Assembly (NCBI GenBank): GCA_016714225.1
Contig: JADJNS010000019.1
Coordinates: 1-64,000, forward strand
DNA from: Archangiaceae bacterium
Lineage (GTDB): Bacteria > Myxococcota > Myxococcia > Myxococcales > Myxococcaceae
Direction: 5' to 3'
DNA length: 64,000 bases
Shown: positions 8,585-18,440 of the stretch, piece after piece
How positions within the stretch are numbered: the stretch's first letter is position 1
Layout of the letters: every line of letters starts with the position of its first letter
The notes under the pieces: model-generated
The model's input: only the letters and a program-made list of their open reading frames with translations
Told to the model about the DNA's origin: nothing
Database searches by the model: none
Made by a program: the position numbers and the translations under genes

Positions 8585-9683
8585 ACCGTTTGTCACCAGC
8601 GGGTCGCGGGGCTGGGCTGAGTTCTACTCCGAGCGCGGATTGCCGTTTGTGCGGATCACGAACATGTCCAGGTCGTCGATCTACCTCGACCTCACGGACC
8701 TGAAGCTCGTGAACCTGCCAGCGGGAGAGAAAGAAGGCACGCGAACGGCTCTGCGGGTGGGGGACGTGCTCGTCTCGATCACGGCAGACATCGGAATCGT
8801 CGCGTACGTCGACGCTTCCCTCCCGACACCCGCATTCATCAACCAGCACATAGCGCTTGTTCGGTTTGATCCAGCGAAGGCAGATGCCCGGTTCGTCAGC
8901 TATTTCCTCGCCGGGGAGCGAGCACAAAGGCGCTTTCGCAGCTCTACAGACGTCGGCGCGAAAGCTGGAATGAGCCTGCTGACGGTTCGCAAGCTCGGTG
9001 TCGCGCTTCCGACCCTCCCCGAACAACGCGCCATTGCAGCCGCGCTGCGGGACGTGGACGCGCTGCTGGCCTCGCTGGACAAGCTCATCGCCAAGAAGCG
9101 GGACCTCAAGCAGGCGGCGATGCAGCAACTGCTCAATGGCCAGACCCGCCTCCCCGGCTTCAGCGGAAGTTGGCAGACAAAGCCGCTCGGCGCGATAGCC
9201 CCGCTCCAACGTGGTTTCGACCTTCCCACGTCTAAAGTTCAGCGGGGGCGGTATCCAGTTGTCTATTCGAACGGGATCCTGAATCACCACGCTCACTTCC
9301 AGGTTCGAGGGCCTGGTGTTGTTACGGGCCGTTCGGGAACCATTGGCAAAGTCACCTTCGTCGCCGAGGACTACTGGCCGCACAACACGGCGCTCTGGGT
9401 AACGAACTTCAAGGGGAGCGACCCTCGATTCATCTACTACCTGTACGGCGCAGTAGGCTTTGACCGATTCGCAACCGGGTCGGGCGTTCCAACTCTCAAC
9501 AGGAACGACGTGCATGCCTTTCGCGTTGCGGTGCCAGAGCCCCCTGAACAACGGTCAATCGCCGCCGTGCTTTCCGACATGGATGCCGAGCTGGTCGCGC
9601 TCGAAACCCGCCGCGAGAAGACCCGCGCCATCAAGCAGGGGATGATGCAGGAGTTGCTGACCGGAAGGACGCGCCTCGTATGA
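8502..9683 (+). CDS. hsdS: Type I restriction-modification specificity subunit HsdS
   Basis: HsdS selects the bipartite DNA target. Two target-recognition domains are visible: the first begins LPSDWKVVELKDLEPF, the second SGSWQTKPLGAIAPLQRG. Each is followed by a conserved helical spacer (LPTLPEQRAIAAALRDVDAL with LLNGQTRLPGF; PEPPEQRSIAAVLSDMDAEL with LLTGRTRLV). GTG 8502 is chosen because it gives the short pre-domain leader usual for HsdS; ATG 8475 is in frame upstream. The gene is fully intact, unlike its neighbours. The stop overlaps the hsdR ATG (ATGA). Confidence 0.92.
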   Translation: MNSSPTYKPTEFGELPSDWKVVELKDLEPFVTSGSRGWAEFYSERGLPFVRITNMSRSSIYLDLTDLKLVNLPAGEKEGTRTALRVGDVLVSITADIGIVAYVDASLPTPAFINQHIALVRFDPAKADARFVSYFLAGERAQRRFRSSTDVGAKAGMSLLTVRKLGVALPTLPEQRAIAAALRDVDALLASLDKLIAKKRDLKQAAMQQLLNGQTRLPGFSGSWQTKPLGAIAPLQRGFDLPTSKVQRGRYPVVYSNGILNHHAHFQVRGPGVVTGRSGTIGKVTFVAEDYWPHNTALWVTNFKGSDPRFIYYLYGAVGFDRFATGSGVPTLNRNDVHAFRVAVPEPPEQRSIAAVLSDMDAELVALETRREKTRAIKQGMMQELLTGRTRLV

Positions 9684-12618
9684 GCGCCGTCGGCCAGATC
9701 GAGAAGAAGACGCAGGCCCGCGTCGTCAAGATCTTCCGCGACGACCTCGACTACGAGTACCTCGGCGACCGAAGCGAGTCGGAAAACCGCAATGTCGAAG
9801 AGGGGCGGCTCGAACACTTCCTGATGGCGTACCAGGGCTTCGTCGAGCGCGATGATGGCGACGTTCTCGTCCGCCGCGCCATCGCCGAGTTCGTCAAGGT
9901 GGCCGAGAACACGAGCCTGAGCCTCTACCACCGCAACCGCGCTGTGTACGCGCTTCTGCGCTACGGCGTGAAGGTGAAAGGCGACGTCGGCACCAACACC
10001 GAGACGGTGTGGCTCATCGACTGGAAGACCCCGGAGCGCAACCGGTTCGCCATAGCCGAGGAAGTTACGGTTAAGCCGAACGACCCGAAGGCGCACGGCA
10101 AGCGCCCCGACCTCGTGCTCTACGTCAACGGCATCGCGCTCGGCGTGCTGGAGCTGAAGCGGTCGACCGTCTCGGTGTCCGAGGGCATCCGCCAGAACCT
10201 CGACAACCAGAAGAAGGAGTTCATCCAGCCCTTCTTCTCGACCATGCAGCTCGTCATGGCGGGCAACGACACCAGAGAAGTACTACCTCACTTGGAAGGA
10301 GCCGGGGCCGGAGGCCAACCCGCCCGACCGAGGGCTCAAGCAGCTCTGCTCGAAGGGCCGCTTCCTGGAGCTGCTCCACGACTTCGTCGTCTTCGACGCG
10401 GGCATCAAGAAGTTCTGCCGCCACAACCAGTACTTCGGCGTGAAGGCCGCCCAAGAGCACGTCCAGCGCCGCGAGGGCGGCATCATCTGGCACACGCAGG
10501 GCAGCGGCAAGAGCCTGACCATGGTCTGGCTGGCCAAGTGGATTTTGGCCAACCGCTCGGGTGCGCGGGTGCTCATCATCACCGACCGCACCGAGCTGGA
10601 CGAACAAATCGAGAAGGTCTTCATGGGCGTCGACGAGAGCATCTACCGCACCAAGAGCGGCGCGGACCTGGTCTCGACGTTGAACGCGACGAAGCCCTGG
10701 CTCGTGTGCTCGCTGGTCCACAAGTTCGGCGGCAAGGAAGAGAGCGACGAAGAGGTCGCCGGCTACATCGAGGAGCTCAAGAAGGCGCTGCCGAAGGACT
10801 TCAAGGCCAAGGGCGACATCTTCGTCTTCGTCGACGAGTGCCACCGCACCCAGTCGGGCGAGCTGCACGACGCGATGACGGCCATCCTCCCCGACGCCAT
10901 GTTCATCGGCTTCACCGGCACGCCGCTGCTCAAGGCCGATAAGCAGAAGAGCATCGAGGTCTTCGGCGGCTACATCCACACCTACAAGTTCGACGAAGCG
11001 GTCAAAGACGGCGTGGTGCTCGACCTGCGCTACGAGGCCCGCGACATCGACCAGAGCATCAGCTCGCCAGCCAAGATCGACCAGTGGTTCGAGGCCAAGA
11101 CCCAGGGCCTGACGCCGCTGGCCAAGGCGCAGCTCAAGGCACGCTGGGGCACCATGCAGAAGGTTCTCTCGAGCCAATCGCGGCTCCAGAAGATTGTCGC
11201 GGACATCCTCTTCGACATGGAGACCCGCGACCGGCTCAGTAGCGGGCGCGGCAACGCCCTGCTGGTTGCGGGCAGCATCTACGAGGCCTGCAAGTTCTAC
11301 GAGCTGTTCTCCAAGACGCCGCTCAAGGGCAAGTGCGCAATCGTGACGTCCTACGCGCCGAGCGTCGCCGACATCAAGGGCGAGGAGACTGGCGAGGGCG
11401 CGACCGACGCGCTCGAGAAGTACGCCATCTACCAGCAGATGCTGGCCGAGTGGTTCAACGAGTCGCCCGAGAAGGCTGTCGCCCGCGTCGAAGAGTTCGA
11501 GAAGGTGGTGAAGAAGAAGTTCATCGACGATCCAGGGCAGATGAAGCTGCTCATCGTGGTGGACAAGCTGCTCACCGGCTTCGACGCGCCATCGGCCACG
11601 TACCTCTACATCGACAAGCAGATGCGCGACCACGGCCTGTTCCAGGCCATCTGCCGCGTGAATCGTCTCGACGGCGATGACAAGGAGTACGGCTACATCG
11701 TCGACTACAAGGACCTCTTCAAGAGCCTGGAGGGCGCGGTCAAAGGTCGAGGCCCCCCAGGACTCGCAGGCATACATCCGGTACTTCTGTGCCGAGGAAT
11801 CTGGAAACGCCGCGCACCTCAAGGCGAACGAGCAGCTCCGCTTGGCACTCTACAAGCACGTCGCCGCGTTCATTCGGGCCTACGCGAACCTGGCGAACGA
11901 GCTCGCCGACGCCGGCTATTCAGCAGCGGAAATCGCCACGCTGAAGGCCGAGGTCGACCACTACGAGAAAGCCCGGACCGAGGTGAAGCTGGCCAGCGGC
12001 GACTACATCGACCTGAAGATGTACGAGCCCGCGATGCGGCACCTCATCGACACGTACATCGCGGCCGGGGAGAGCGTGAAGGTCTCGGCCTTCGACGAAA
12101 CGTCGCTCATCCAGCTCATCGTCGAGCGCGGTGCCGAGGCCGTGAAGGCGCTCCCCGAATCCATCCAGAAGAACAAGCAGGCCGTGGCTGAGACGATTGA
12201 GAACAACGTCCGCAAGCTCATCGTCGACGAGCAGCCCATCAACCCGAAGTACTACGAGGAGATGTCGCAGCTCCTCGACGCGCTGGTGAAGAAGCGGCGG
12301 GAGCAGGCGCTGGAGTACCAGGAATACCTGCGGCAAATCGTCGAGCTGGCCAAGAAGGCGAAGAACCCCGCCGTCGGCGGGAGCTACCCCAAGACGCTCG
12401 ACACGACCGGCCGCCGGGCCCTCTACGACAACCTCGGGCGGAAGGAGGCGCTGGCGCTCGCGGTGGATGCGGGCGTTCGCGGGAGCCTCCAGGACGGCTG
12501 GAGGACCAACACCTTCAAGGTGAAGAAGGTCAGGAACGCCATCAAGGCGGCGCTCGATGGCGATGAGGCCACCACTGACCGGATTCTGGAACTGGTGAAG
12601 AAGAATGATGAGTACTGA
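9680..12618 (+). pseudogene. hsdR: Type I restriction endonuclease/translocase subunit HsdR with two internal out-of-frame gaps
   Basis: Three consecutive frames give the parts of HsdR. The nuclease domain (RPDLVLYVNGIALGVLELKR, the PD-ExK type) is followed by the SF2 motor: Walker A HTQGSGKS, DECHR box and TGTPLLKAD. The C-terminal helical domain includes ASGDYIDLKMYEPAMRHLID. The first break, near 10267, lacks about 11 residues expected between AGNDT and EKYYLTWKE. The second, near 11743, lacks roughly 35-40 residues between LEGAVK and VEAPQDSQAY. Both are gap-plus-frameshift, not simple homopolymer slips. Restriction is therefore probably lost, unless assembly collapsed short repeats. ATG 9680 overlaps the hsdS stop. 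Confidence 0.85.
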
Positions 12619-13336
12619 CCACGCCATCCAGGTGCGCGGCATCAAGGTGCAGGTGGTCCGCAAGGCCATCAAGAACCTGCACCTCGGCGTGTACCCGCCC
12701 AACGGGCGCGTGCGCGTAGCCGCCCCCATGGCCGTCTCCAACGACGCCGTTCGGCTCGCGGTCATCGGCAAGCTCGGGTGGATCGGTCGCCAGCGCCGCA
12801 AGTTCCTCAAGCAGCCGAGGCAGTCGAAGCGCGAGATGGTCAGCGGGGAGAGCCACTACTTCATGGGCCGGCGCTACCGCCTTCGGGTCATCGAGTTCGA
12901 GGGTTCAGCCGCGCAGGGCGTGAAGAAGCGGCCCGCCATCATCGAGCTCAATGTTCGAGCCGGCGCGGGGACATCCAGCCGCGAGGCCGTGCTCGGTGCC
13001 TGGTATCGGGAGAAGCTCCGCGAGGTCGCAGGTCCGCTGATAGAGAAGTGGCAGCGGAAGTTGTGCGTCGAGGCGGCCGACTGGGGCATTAAGCGGATGA
13101 AGACGAAGTGGGGCGCGTGCAACGCGGAGTCACGGCGCGTGTGGCTCAACCTGGAGCTGGTGAAGTCACCGCCGGAGTGCATCGAGTACATCGTGGTCCA
13201 CGAGCTTGCGCACCTAGTGGCCCGCCGACACGACGAGCGATTCTTTGCGTTGATGGACCGCCATCTGCCGGGGTGGCGCGCTCTGCGCGAGCTACTAAAC
13301 TCAGCGCCGCTCGCTCATGTGGTTTGGCCATGCTGA
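12605..13336 (+). CDS. YgjP/DUF45-type zinc metallohydrolase, restriction-locus associated
   Basis: A 243-residue protein with the HELAHLVARRH motif: His199 and His203 as zinc ligands, Glu200 as base, His209 as likely third ligand. It also has the family signature KRMKTKWGACNAESRRVWLN. This is the DUF45/YgjP (SprT-like, M48-related) fold often encoded beside hsdR, sometimes called the metallohydrolase of type I loci. The start at 12605 overlaps the end of hsdR by 14 bases, so it belongs to the same operon. The substrate is unknown. The gene is intact. Confidence 0.88.
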   Translation: MMSTDHAIQVRGIKVQVVRKAIKNLHLGVYPPNGRVRVAAPMAVSNDAVRLAVIGKLGWIGRQRRKFLKQPRQSKREMVSGESHYFMGRRYRLRVIEFEGSAAQGVKKRPAIIELNVRAGAGTSSREAVLGAWYREKLREVAGPLIEKWQRKLCVEAADWGIKRMKTKWGACNAESRRVWLNLELVKSPPECIEYIVVHELAHLVARRHDERFFALMDRHLPGWRALRELLNSAPLAHVVWPC

Positions 13337-13421
13337 GCCGCCTGCGAGTCGACGTTGGGGTGGAGCTTCTTTCGCCAACGCGACGGCGTGCCGTGGCCCC
13401 TCAGCAGCAGGAACGGAGAGC

Positions 13422-15635
13422 ATGAAAGTGGACAAGAACTTCACGGTCGACGCTCGGGCGATATTGCACCTCGGCCGCGAGAGTATTCGGGACCACACGA
13501 CCGCAGTCATCGAATTGGTGAAGAACAGCTACGACGCCGACGCCACCCGCGTGGACATCGAGATCTGTGCGACATCCCCAGATCCCACGCAGCACTTCAT
13601 TCGCGTCAGAGACAACGGTTCGGGGATGACCGACAGCGACCTGGACACCAAGTGGCTTCGAATCGGCTACTCGGCCAAGCGGACCAAGAAGGTGAGTCCC
13701 ATTCTTGGTCGTCGCACGACGGGCGAGAAGGGCATCGGGCGGATCTCGGCTGACCGTCTCGGCGCGACACTTGAGCTTGTGACAGCGGCCCCGAGGAATG
13801 CTGCAACCGGACTGTTGGTCGACTGGGCGGAGTTTGAGTCGTCACGCAAGCCGCTCAACGAAATACCGATCAAAACAATGAAGAGCCCAGTGTTTGCCCA
13901 TGACACGAATCCGAAGCTCAAGGAGTTGGGCATTCCCCAATGGACTTACCCTGCCCAGGGTACCGAATTGACGGCGAGAGGCCTTAGGCATGTGTGGACG
14001 ACCGCCGACGCCGAGCGGCTCCGACGGGAGTTGACCGCGTTCCTCTCCCCCTATGCCGAAGTGGAAGATTTCGAGCTCTTTCTTCTCACAGATCTCGGCC
14101 CCGACTTGAGCGGCAAGATCGTTGGGGACATTCCTGACAATGCGGCTGTGGATCTCGCTGCGACCTTCGATGGGGTCTCAACCGTTTCCTACACGATCAA
14201 GTCTGGGGCAGGTCCAAAGAGCCCGAAGAAGTCGATCTCCTGGGACCAGCTCGTGCAAAAGGCAACCTCGGACCTTCGCACGTCGCAGCCGATTGTGGGG
14301 CCTCTGACGCTGCGGCTGCTGTTCTTCCCGAGGAAGCCTGAGACATCGGCGCTGTCGAACCTCAGTCTCGCAGGCTTGCGAGAGTTCCTCGACGACAACT
14401 CTGGGGTTCGGATCTACAGAGATAGCATTCGGGTCAAGCCATATGGCGACCACACCGAGCACGGTGGCGACTGGCTACTGCTCGGCGACCGAAAGGCGCG
14501 GGATCCAGCAGGGGCGGCCCGCCCAACATTTCGAGTGTCCCCCAATCAGCTTGTCGGCGCGGTCTTTGTGTCGCGTGACAGGAACGAGAACATCGTCGAT
14601 AGCGCTGCCCGAGAGGGTCTAATTTCAAACTTGGCCTTTTCGCAGCTCCGGGCGATTGCGCTTGGGTGCGTCTCGCTACTCGAAGCGGCCTATCACGAGG
14701 CCTACGAGGAGCGGGACGCGAGGGAGTCCCAAGGGGATGTCCGAGCGAAGGTCGGGGACCTCAACTCACGACTGTCGAAGCTCGCGGAGGACCTGAATGC
14801 GGCCCAGAAGGTACTGCCGCCGAAGGCCTCAGGAGTCGTCAAGGCGTCGGCCGAGAAGATCGGCGCAACTCTGAAGGCCATCGAGGCAACCAGTCGCTCC
14901 ATCGAACTGCTGGCTTCTCAAGCGACGATCTACAGGGGATTGGCGACCACAGGGATTGCTGCCACCGTATTCGGTCACGAGACCCAGTCGTCAATTGCGC
15001 AGGTCGAAGGGTCTGTGTCGACAGCCCTGCTTCTCGTTCAGTCGCAGCCCCCCAAAGTGGCGCTCGCCGTGGAGGAGCTTGAGAAGGCCCAGGCCTTCGC
15101 GGCACGAGTGGGCTCATGGGGAACGTTCGCGCTGACTCGCATTCAGCGGGACAAGCGGCGACGCAAGGTCACCGATATCCGGGCTGTGGCTGAGCGACTT
15201 GCGAAGGAGATTACTCCCGTACTTGGGTCTGTAGACATCGACCTCAGACTGAAGCTCTCGGACGTCACGGGGAAGACGTTCGCCATGGACATCGAGTCGG
15301 TGCTGGTCAATCTACTCACCAACGCTTATGCGGCGTGTCAGCAGAAGCAGGGCGAACGAATCGTTCGGCTGGAAGTAGGGCCGAAGACCCGAGACGCTCA
15401 GCACGGCGTCGTTCTTGTTGTTGCCGACTCGGGTCCGGGCGTGGCGGACGAGTTCAAAGACCGAGTCTGGGAGCCTCTTCTCAACCAAGGTGGGCGCAGA
15501 TGGACGGCAGATCGGGACTGGTCTCGGACTCGCCATCGTGTCGTCCATCGTCGATGAGCTGAAGGGACGACGGAGCTGAGCCGGGACGAGAAGCTCGGTG
15601 GAGCGCGATTCGAAGTGTGGCTGCCCTTGGCGTGA
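13422..15635 (+). CDS. Double-GHKL ATPase / histidine-kinase-like sensor (two apparent 3' frame slips)
   Basis: ATG 13422 follows GGAGAG. Residues 1-110 form a first GHKL ATP-binding domain of the Hsp90/MORC kind: ELVKNSYDAD with Asn35, DNGSGM at 64, GEKGIGR at 101-107. The middle (about 110-500) is unassigned with a coiled-coil-like stretch. Near the C-terminus comes a histidine-kinase core: H-box-like VFGHETQSS with His519, N-box NLLTNAYAA with Asn634, DSGPGV and, after a frame change at about 15495, GTGLGLAIVSSIV. A second slip near 15575 restores the ending GGARFEVWLPLA. Each slip is one base. It lies 14 bases upstream of a receiver-like gene, so it is probably the sensor/ATPase of the module. 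Confidence 0.75.
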
Positions 15636-15649
15636 ACGGAGAGGACTGA

Positions 15650-16315
15650 ATGTTGGCTCTTGCGATTGTTGATGATCGAAAGTCGATGCGAACGACGGTA
15701 CAGCGCCAGATTGAGGCGCTGGTCGCGGGTCGGTTCAGTGTGACCGAACACGATCCGCTGCCCTCTCCACTCGACTACCCGTCATGGGTCATCGACGAGG
15801 ACGTTTCGGCACTGATAATCGACGAACGCCTCAACGAGCAGAAGGGAGCGGGTGGGAAGCATGTCTCCTATACGGGGCATGAGGTCGTTGATGAGCTACG
15901 GAAGGCGCACGATGGCCTGCCCATTTTTGTCCTCACCTCATATTCCTCCGACGATGCGCTTGTTGCCCGCATCGACAGGGTAAATGTAGTGATGGACCGG
16001 CGCACCTTTCTGAGCAAGCCGGCCCCGCACGTCACTCGGATCATGAGGGACGCCGAGTTGTTCGCGGACGCGAGGGATGCGCAGCTCCTAGAGCTGGGGC
16101 AGCTTGCTGAGGCGATTGCCGGCGGGTCTGCCAGCCCCAAGCAGAAGAAGCAGGCGAAGCTGCTTCAGGCGAAGCTGAACATCCATCTGCCAATCAAGGA
16201 TATTACCGAGCGTGCTGACTGGTTGGCCAAGGCTGAGGAGCAGCTGGCAAAGCTGAAGCGTGCGAGACAGGTAGCCGCCGCGAGTGCCTCTAAGGGCAAG
16301 GGCAAGCAGCGATGA
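15650..16315 (+). CDS. Receiver-like (response-regulator REC) protein with Lys-rich C-terminus
   Basis: GGAGAGGA precedes ATG 15650. The N-terminal 130 residues follow a CheY-like pattern: acidic pair Asp8/Asp9 (AIVDD), probable phospho-acceptor Asp58 (ALIIDERLNE), Thr96 (FVLTSYS) and Lys123 (FLSKPAP). The remaining 90 residues are helical and end in KGKGKQR, without a recognisable DNA-binding domain. The partner is most likely the upstream histidine-kinase-like protein. The stop overlaps the HNH start (ATGA), so signalling output is probably delivered to the nuclease or methylase rather than to a promoter. That last step is inference. Confidence 0.75.
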   Translation: MLALAIVDDRKSMRTTVQRQIEALVAGRFSVTEHDPLPSPLDYPSWVIDEDVSALIIDERLNEQKGAGGKHVSYTGHEVVDELRKAHDGLPIFVLTSYSSDDALVARIDRVNVVMDRRTFLSKPAPHVTRIMRDAELFADARDAQLLELGQLAEAIAGGSASPKQKKQAKLLQAKLNIHLPIKDITERADWLAKAEEQLAKLKRARQVAAASASKGKGKQR

Positions 16316-16920
16316 GGTGGGCCCGTGTATCGAAGGGCAAGAGCCCCACCAGCGGGACATACCGTGAATGGAAACCGCAGCTCGCCACCGACTGTCGCAG
16401 TCGCTGTGTGTACTGCTGCATCCACGAGGCGGGCTTCGGCGGGTATCGCAATTTCCATGTGGAGCACCTCCGCCCGAAGTCGAGGTTCAGAAGTCAGGAG
16501 AACAAGTACAGCAACCTCTTCTATGCCTGCGCGGTGTGCAACGCGCTCAAGGGAAACGACTGGCCCAAGGCGAAGGAGCTGGTTCCCGATGTCGTCTGCT
16601 ATCCCGATCCCAGTGTCGTGAACTACGCGACGCTCTTCTCGGCGGATGGAGACTCGTCGGTCTCCGGGACGACGCTTGCCGGCAAGTACCTTGTAGAAAA
16701 GCTCTACCTCAATCGGCCGCAATTGCTCATGGAGCGACGCCACACAAGGGTCCTGGCCGAACTTGAGCAGGAGATGAGCGAGATTGACTCTGTAATTGAG
16801 TCTGAGCCTGGCGACGTAGCAGCACTGAAGGCGCTCATTACTGAGTTCACCGCGACGACCCGGCTACTTGCCGGTCAACGAGAGGTTCGGCCGTACCTTC
16901 CGGCCGATGTCGATCGATGA
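16312..16920 (+). CDS. HNH endonuclease, zinc-finger type (PtuB-like)
   Basis: A 202-residue protein. The beta-beta-alpha-metal nuclease core lies at residues 32-80: CVYC (Cys32, Cys35), HVEHLRPKS (His49, Glu51, His52), Asn68 and CAVCNALKG (Cys73, Cys76, Asn77). This spacing resembles the HNH family used in Septu PtuB and retron-associated nucleases. The C-terminal 120 residues are helical and probably form an interaction surface. The start overlaps the receiver stop and the stop overlaps the methylase start (ATGA at both ends), so stoichiometric expression with its partners is likely. It is the probable DNA-cleaving effector of the module. Confidence 0.85.
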   Translation: MRWARVSKGKSPTSGTYREWKPQLATDCRSRCVYCCIHEAGFGGYRNFHVEHLRPKSRFRSQENKYSNLFYACAVCNALKGNDWPKAKELVPDVVCYPDPSVVNYATLFSADGDSSVSGTTLAGKYLVEKLYLNRPQLLMERRHTRVLAELEQEMSEIDSVIESEPGDVAALKALITEFTATTRLLAGQREVRPYLPADVDR

Positions 16921-18131
16921 GGGGCGTGAAGCGAGAACTGCTTGGGTTCCACGCGACCCCCGACCGAGTGGTCCGGGCCCTTGCAGGTCGTCTGGTTCGA
17001 GCGTGGGAATCCGGGAAGGGCGACAAGTCCAAGCTGGTCCAGATCGCCGACCTGTTTGCTGGAGACGGGAGACTAGGCAGAGAGGTGTCGCGGCGGCTGC
17101 GTGATCGTGGATGGCGAGTCTCGGTGACCTTCGTCGAGGTGGACCCGGGGCGCTTTCGCGGAGTGGCGGCGCAGGGCGGCGAGAGGTGGATTGTTGCAGA
17201 TGCGCTCAAGTGGAAGTCTTCATCACTGTTTGACTTGGTGGTGGCCAATCCCCCGTACTTGCGGCTCACGGTGAAGCGAGCCCGACGGCTGGGCATTTCC
17301 TGGCTGGATGCGCTTGCTGCAGGACGCAACCTCTACGGGCTCGGGGCTCTACGTTGCTTCGAACTGTGTCGGCACGGTGGCGTAGTGGGAGCTGTTGGGC
17401 CATTTGGATGGACCCGTGGCCACGATTCGCAGGTGTTTCGGAGGCGGTTGTCGGGACTGGCGAGCCAGTTGAGCGTGACGGGCTACTCGAACCGAAGCCT
17501 GTTCGCAGGCGTTCATCAGGACATCGGCTTGGCCGTTGGAACGCGGGGATTTGTTGAAGGGGGAGGCACGATCCGGGTGAATATCCTGAGCGGACCGAAC
17601 TCGAATGTTGTACCCATTTCAGCGGGCGGCAAGAGCGGCGGCTTCACGGTTCGGTGCGGATCCGTGGTGTGGAATCGGTTTCGAGGCGAACTCGGAGTGG
17701 CCGGCAAGGGAATGCTACCGCTTGTGTTCGGCGGGAATATCCGCCCGGATGGTCGAGTGCGCTTTGCGGAAATTCGCTACGTCGGCCGCCAATACGTCCG
17801 CCAGTCCGCCCTGCGGGAGGGCGAAGTTCTTCGAGGGCCCTGTCTCTTGATTAGACGAGTGATGCGTGGACGGCCAGGGGCATGGCACGTCGACTGCGGA
17901 ATCCTGGGAGCGGGGCGAGCCGTCGCAGCTGAGAATCACGTCATATTGGTGACATCGGCGGCGGCGTTGAGTGTACGCCAGTGGAACGAGATTGCCGCGA
18001 GCCTCAAAGACCGAATTGAAAGGTGCTTCAGGACTAGCGGCCAGCCGACGCTGAGTACACGGGGGATTGCCGCGCTGGCGGCGTTGGTACGAAATCCCGC
18101 CTGGAAGCGGCCGACTCGGCGGGCTGCATGA
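16917..18131 (+). CDS. N6-adenine DNA methyltransferase (Eco57I/PglX-like core)
   Basis: A 404-residue protein with SAM motif I DLFAGDGRLG (residues 45-54), acidic motif II FVEVDP (72-77), and the catalytic NPPY of N6-adenine methylases at 111-114 (VVANPPYLRL). The C-terminal 200 residues, including GNIRPDGRVRFAEIRYVGRQ, resemble the target-recognition half of Eco57I-type enzymes. It may protect host DNA from the adjacent HNH nuclease, a restriction-modification logic, or it may mark the target. The start overlaps the HNH stop and the stop overlaps the next small gene. Confidence 0.82.
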   Translation: MRGVKRELLGFHATPDRVVRALAGRLVRAWESGKGDKSKLVQIADLFAGDGRLGREVSRRLRDRGWRVSVTFVEVDPGRFRGVAAQGGERWIVADALKWKSSSLFDLVVANPPYLRLTVKRARRLGISWLDALAAGRNLYGLGALRCFELCRHGGVVGAVGPFGWTRGHDSQVFRRRLSGLASQLSVTGYSNRSLFAGVHQDIGLAVGTRGFVEGGGTIRVNILSGPNSNVVPISAGGKSGGFTVRCGSVVWNRFRGELGVAGKGMLPLVFGGNIRPDGRVRFAEIRYVGRQYVRQSALREGEVLRGPCLLIRRVMRGRPGAWHVDCGILGAGRAVAAENHVILVTSAAALSVRQWNEIAASLKDRIERCFRTSGQPTLSTRGIAALAALVRNPAWKRPTRRAA

Positions 18132-18430
18132 AGAAGACGACAAGCGCCGCTAGGAGGACGAAGCCGACACGTTCGGGGGGCGGTCGGCGGGCTCTGCCTC
18201 GACTCGCTCGTCAGTACCTGCAGGCGATGATAAAGGACGGAGGCCAATGGCGACCGGGCACCGCCGCGACACGTCGCGCCACGGAGTTCGCGGTCGTCAG
18301 AACCGCGTACCACTCACAGCCATGCGACGCCCCTCCCAGGCAGCCCAAGGGTACCGCGAATCGCGGCGTCCTTGCTGCTACCTCGCTGCTGTCGGGTGAC
18401 CTCATGGTCGTGCGATCGCACGAACGCTGA
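18128..18430 (+). CDS. Small basic protein, last gene of the HNH/methylase operon
   Basis: The ATG overlaps the methylase TGA (ATGA) and encodes 100 residues. The N-terminal third is strongly basic (MKKTTSAARRTKPTRSGGGR) and could bind nucleic acid. The rest has no recognised fold. Translational coupling is the main reason to accept it as a gene. It converges with the reverse-strand gene that ends at 18441. Confidence 0.45.
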   Translation: MKKTTSAARRTKPTRSGGGRRALPRLARQYLQAMIKDGGQWRPGTAATRRATEFAVVRTAYHSQPCDAPPRQPKGTANRGVLAATSLLSGDLMVVRSHER

Positions 18431-18440
18431 CGACCTCTTT

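Noticed and set aside
13422..16315. Identification as the Detocs two-component defence system
   Set aside because: I see no DtcA-type TPR sensor and no DtcC-like effector. The HNH/methylase pair is different.
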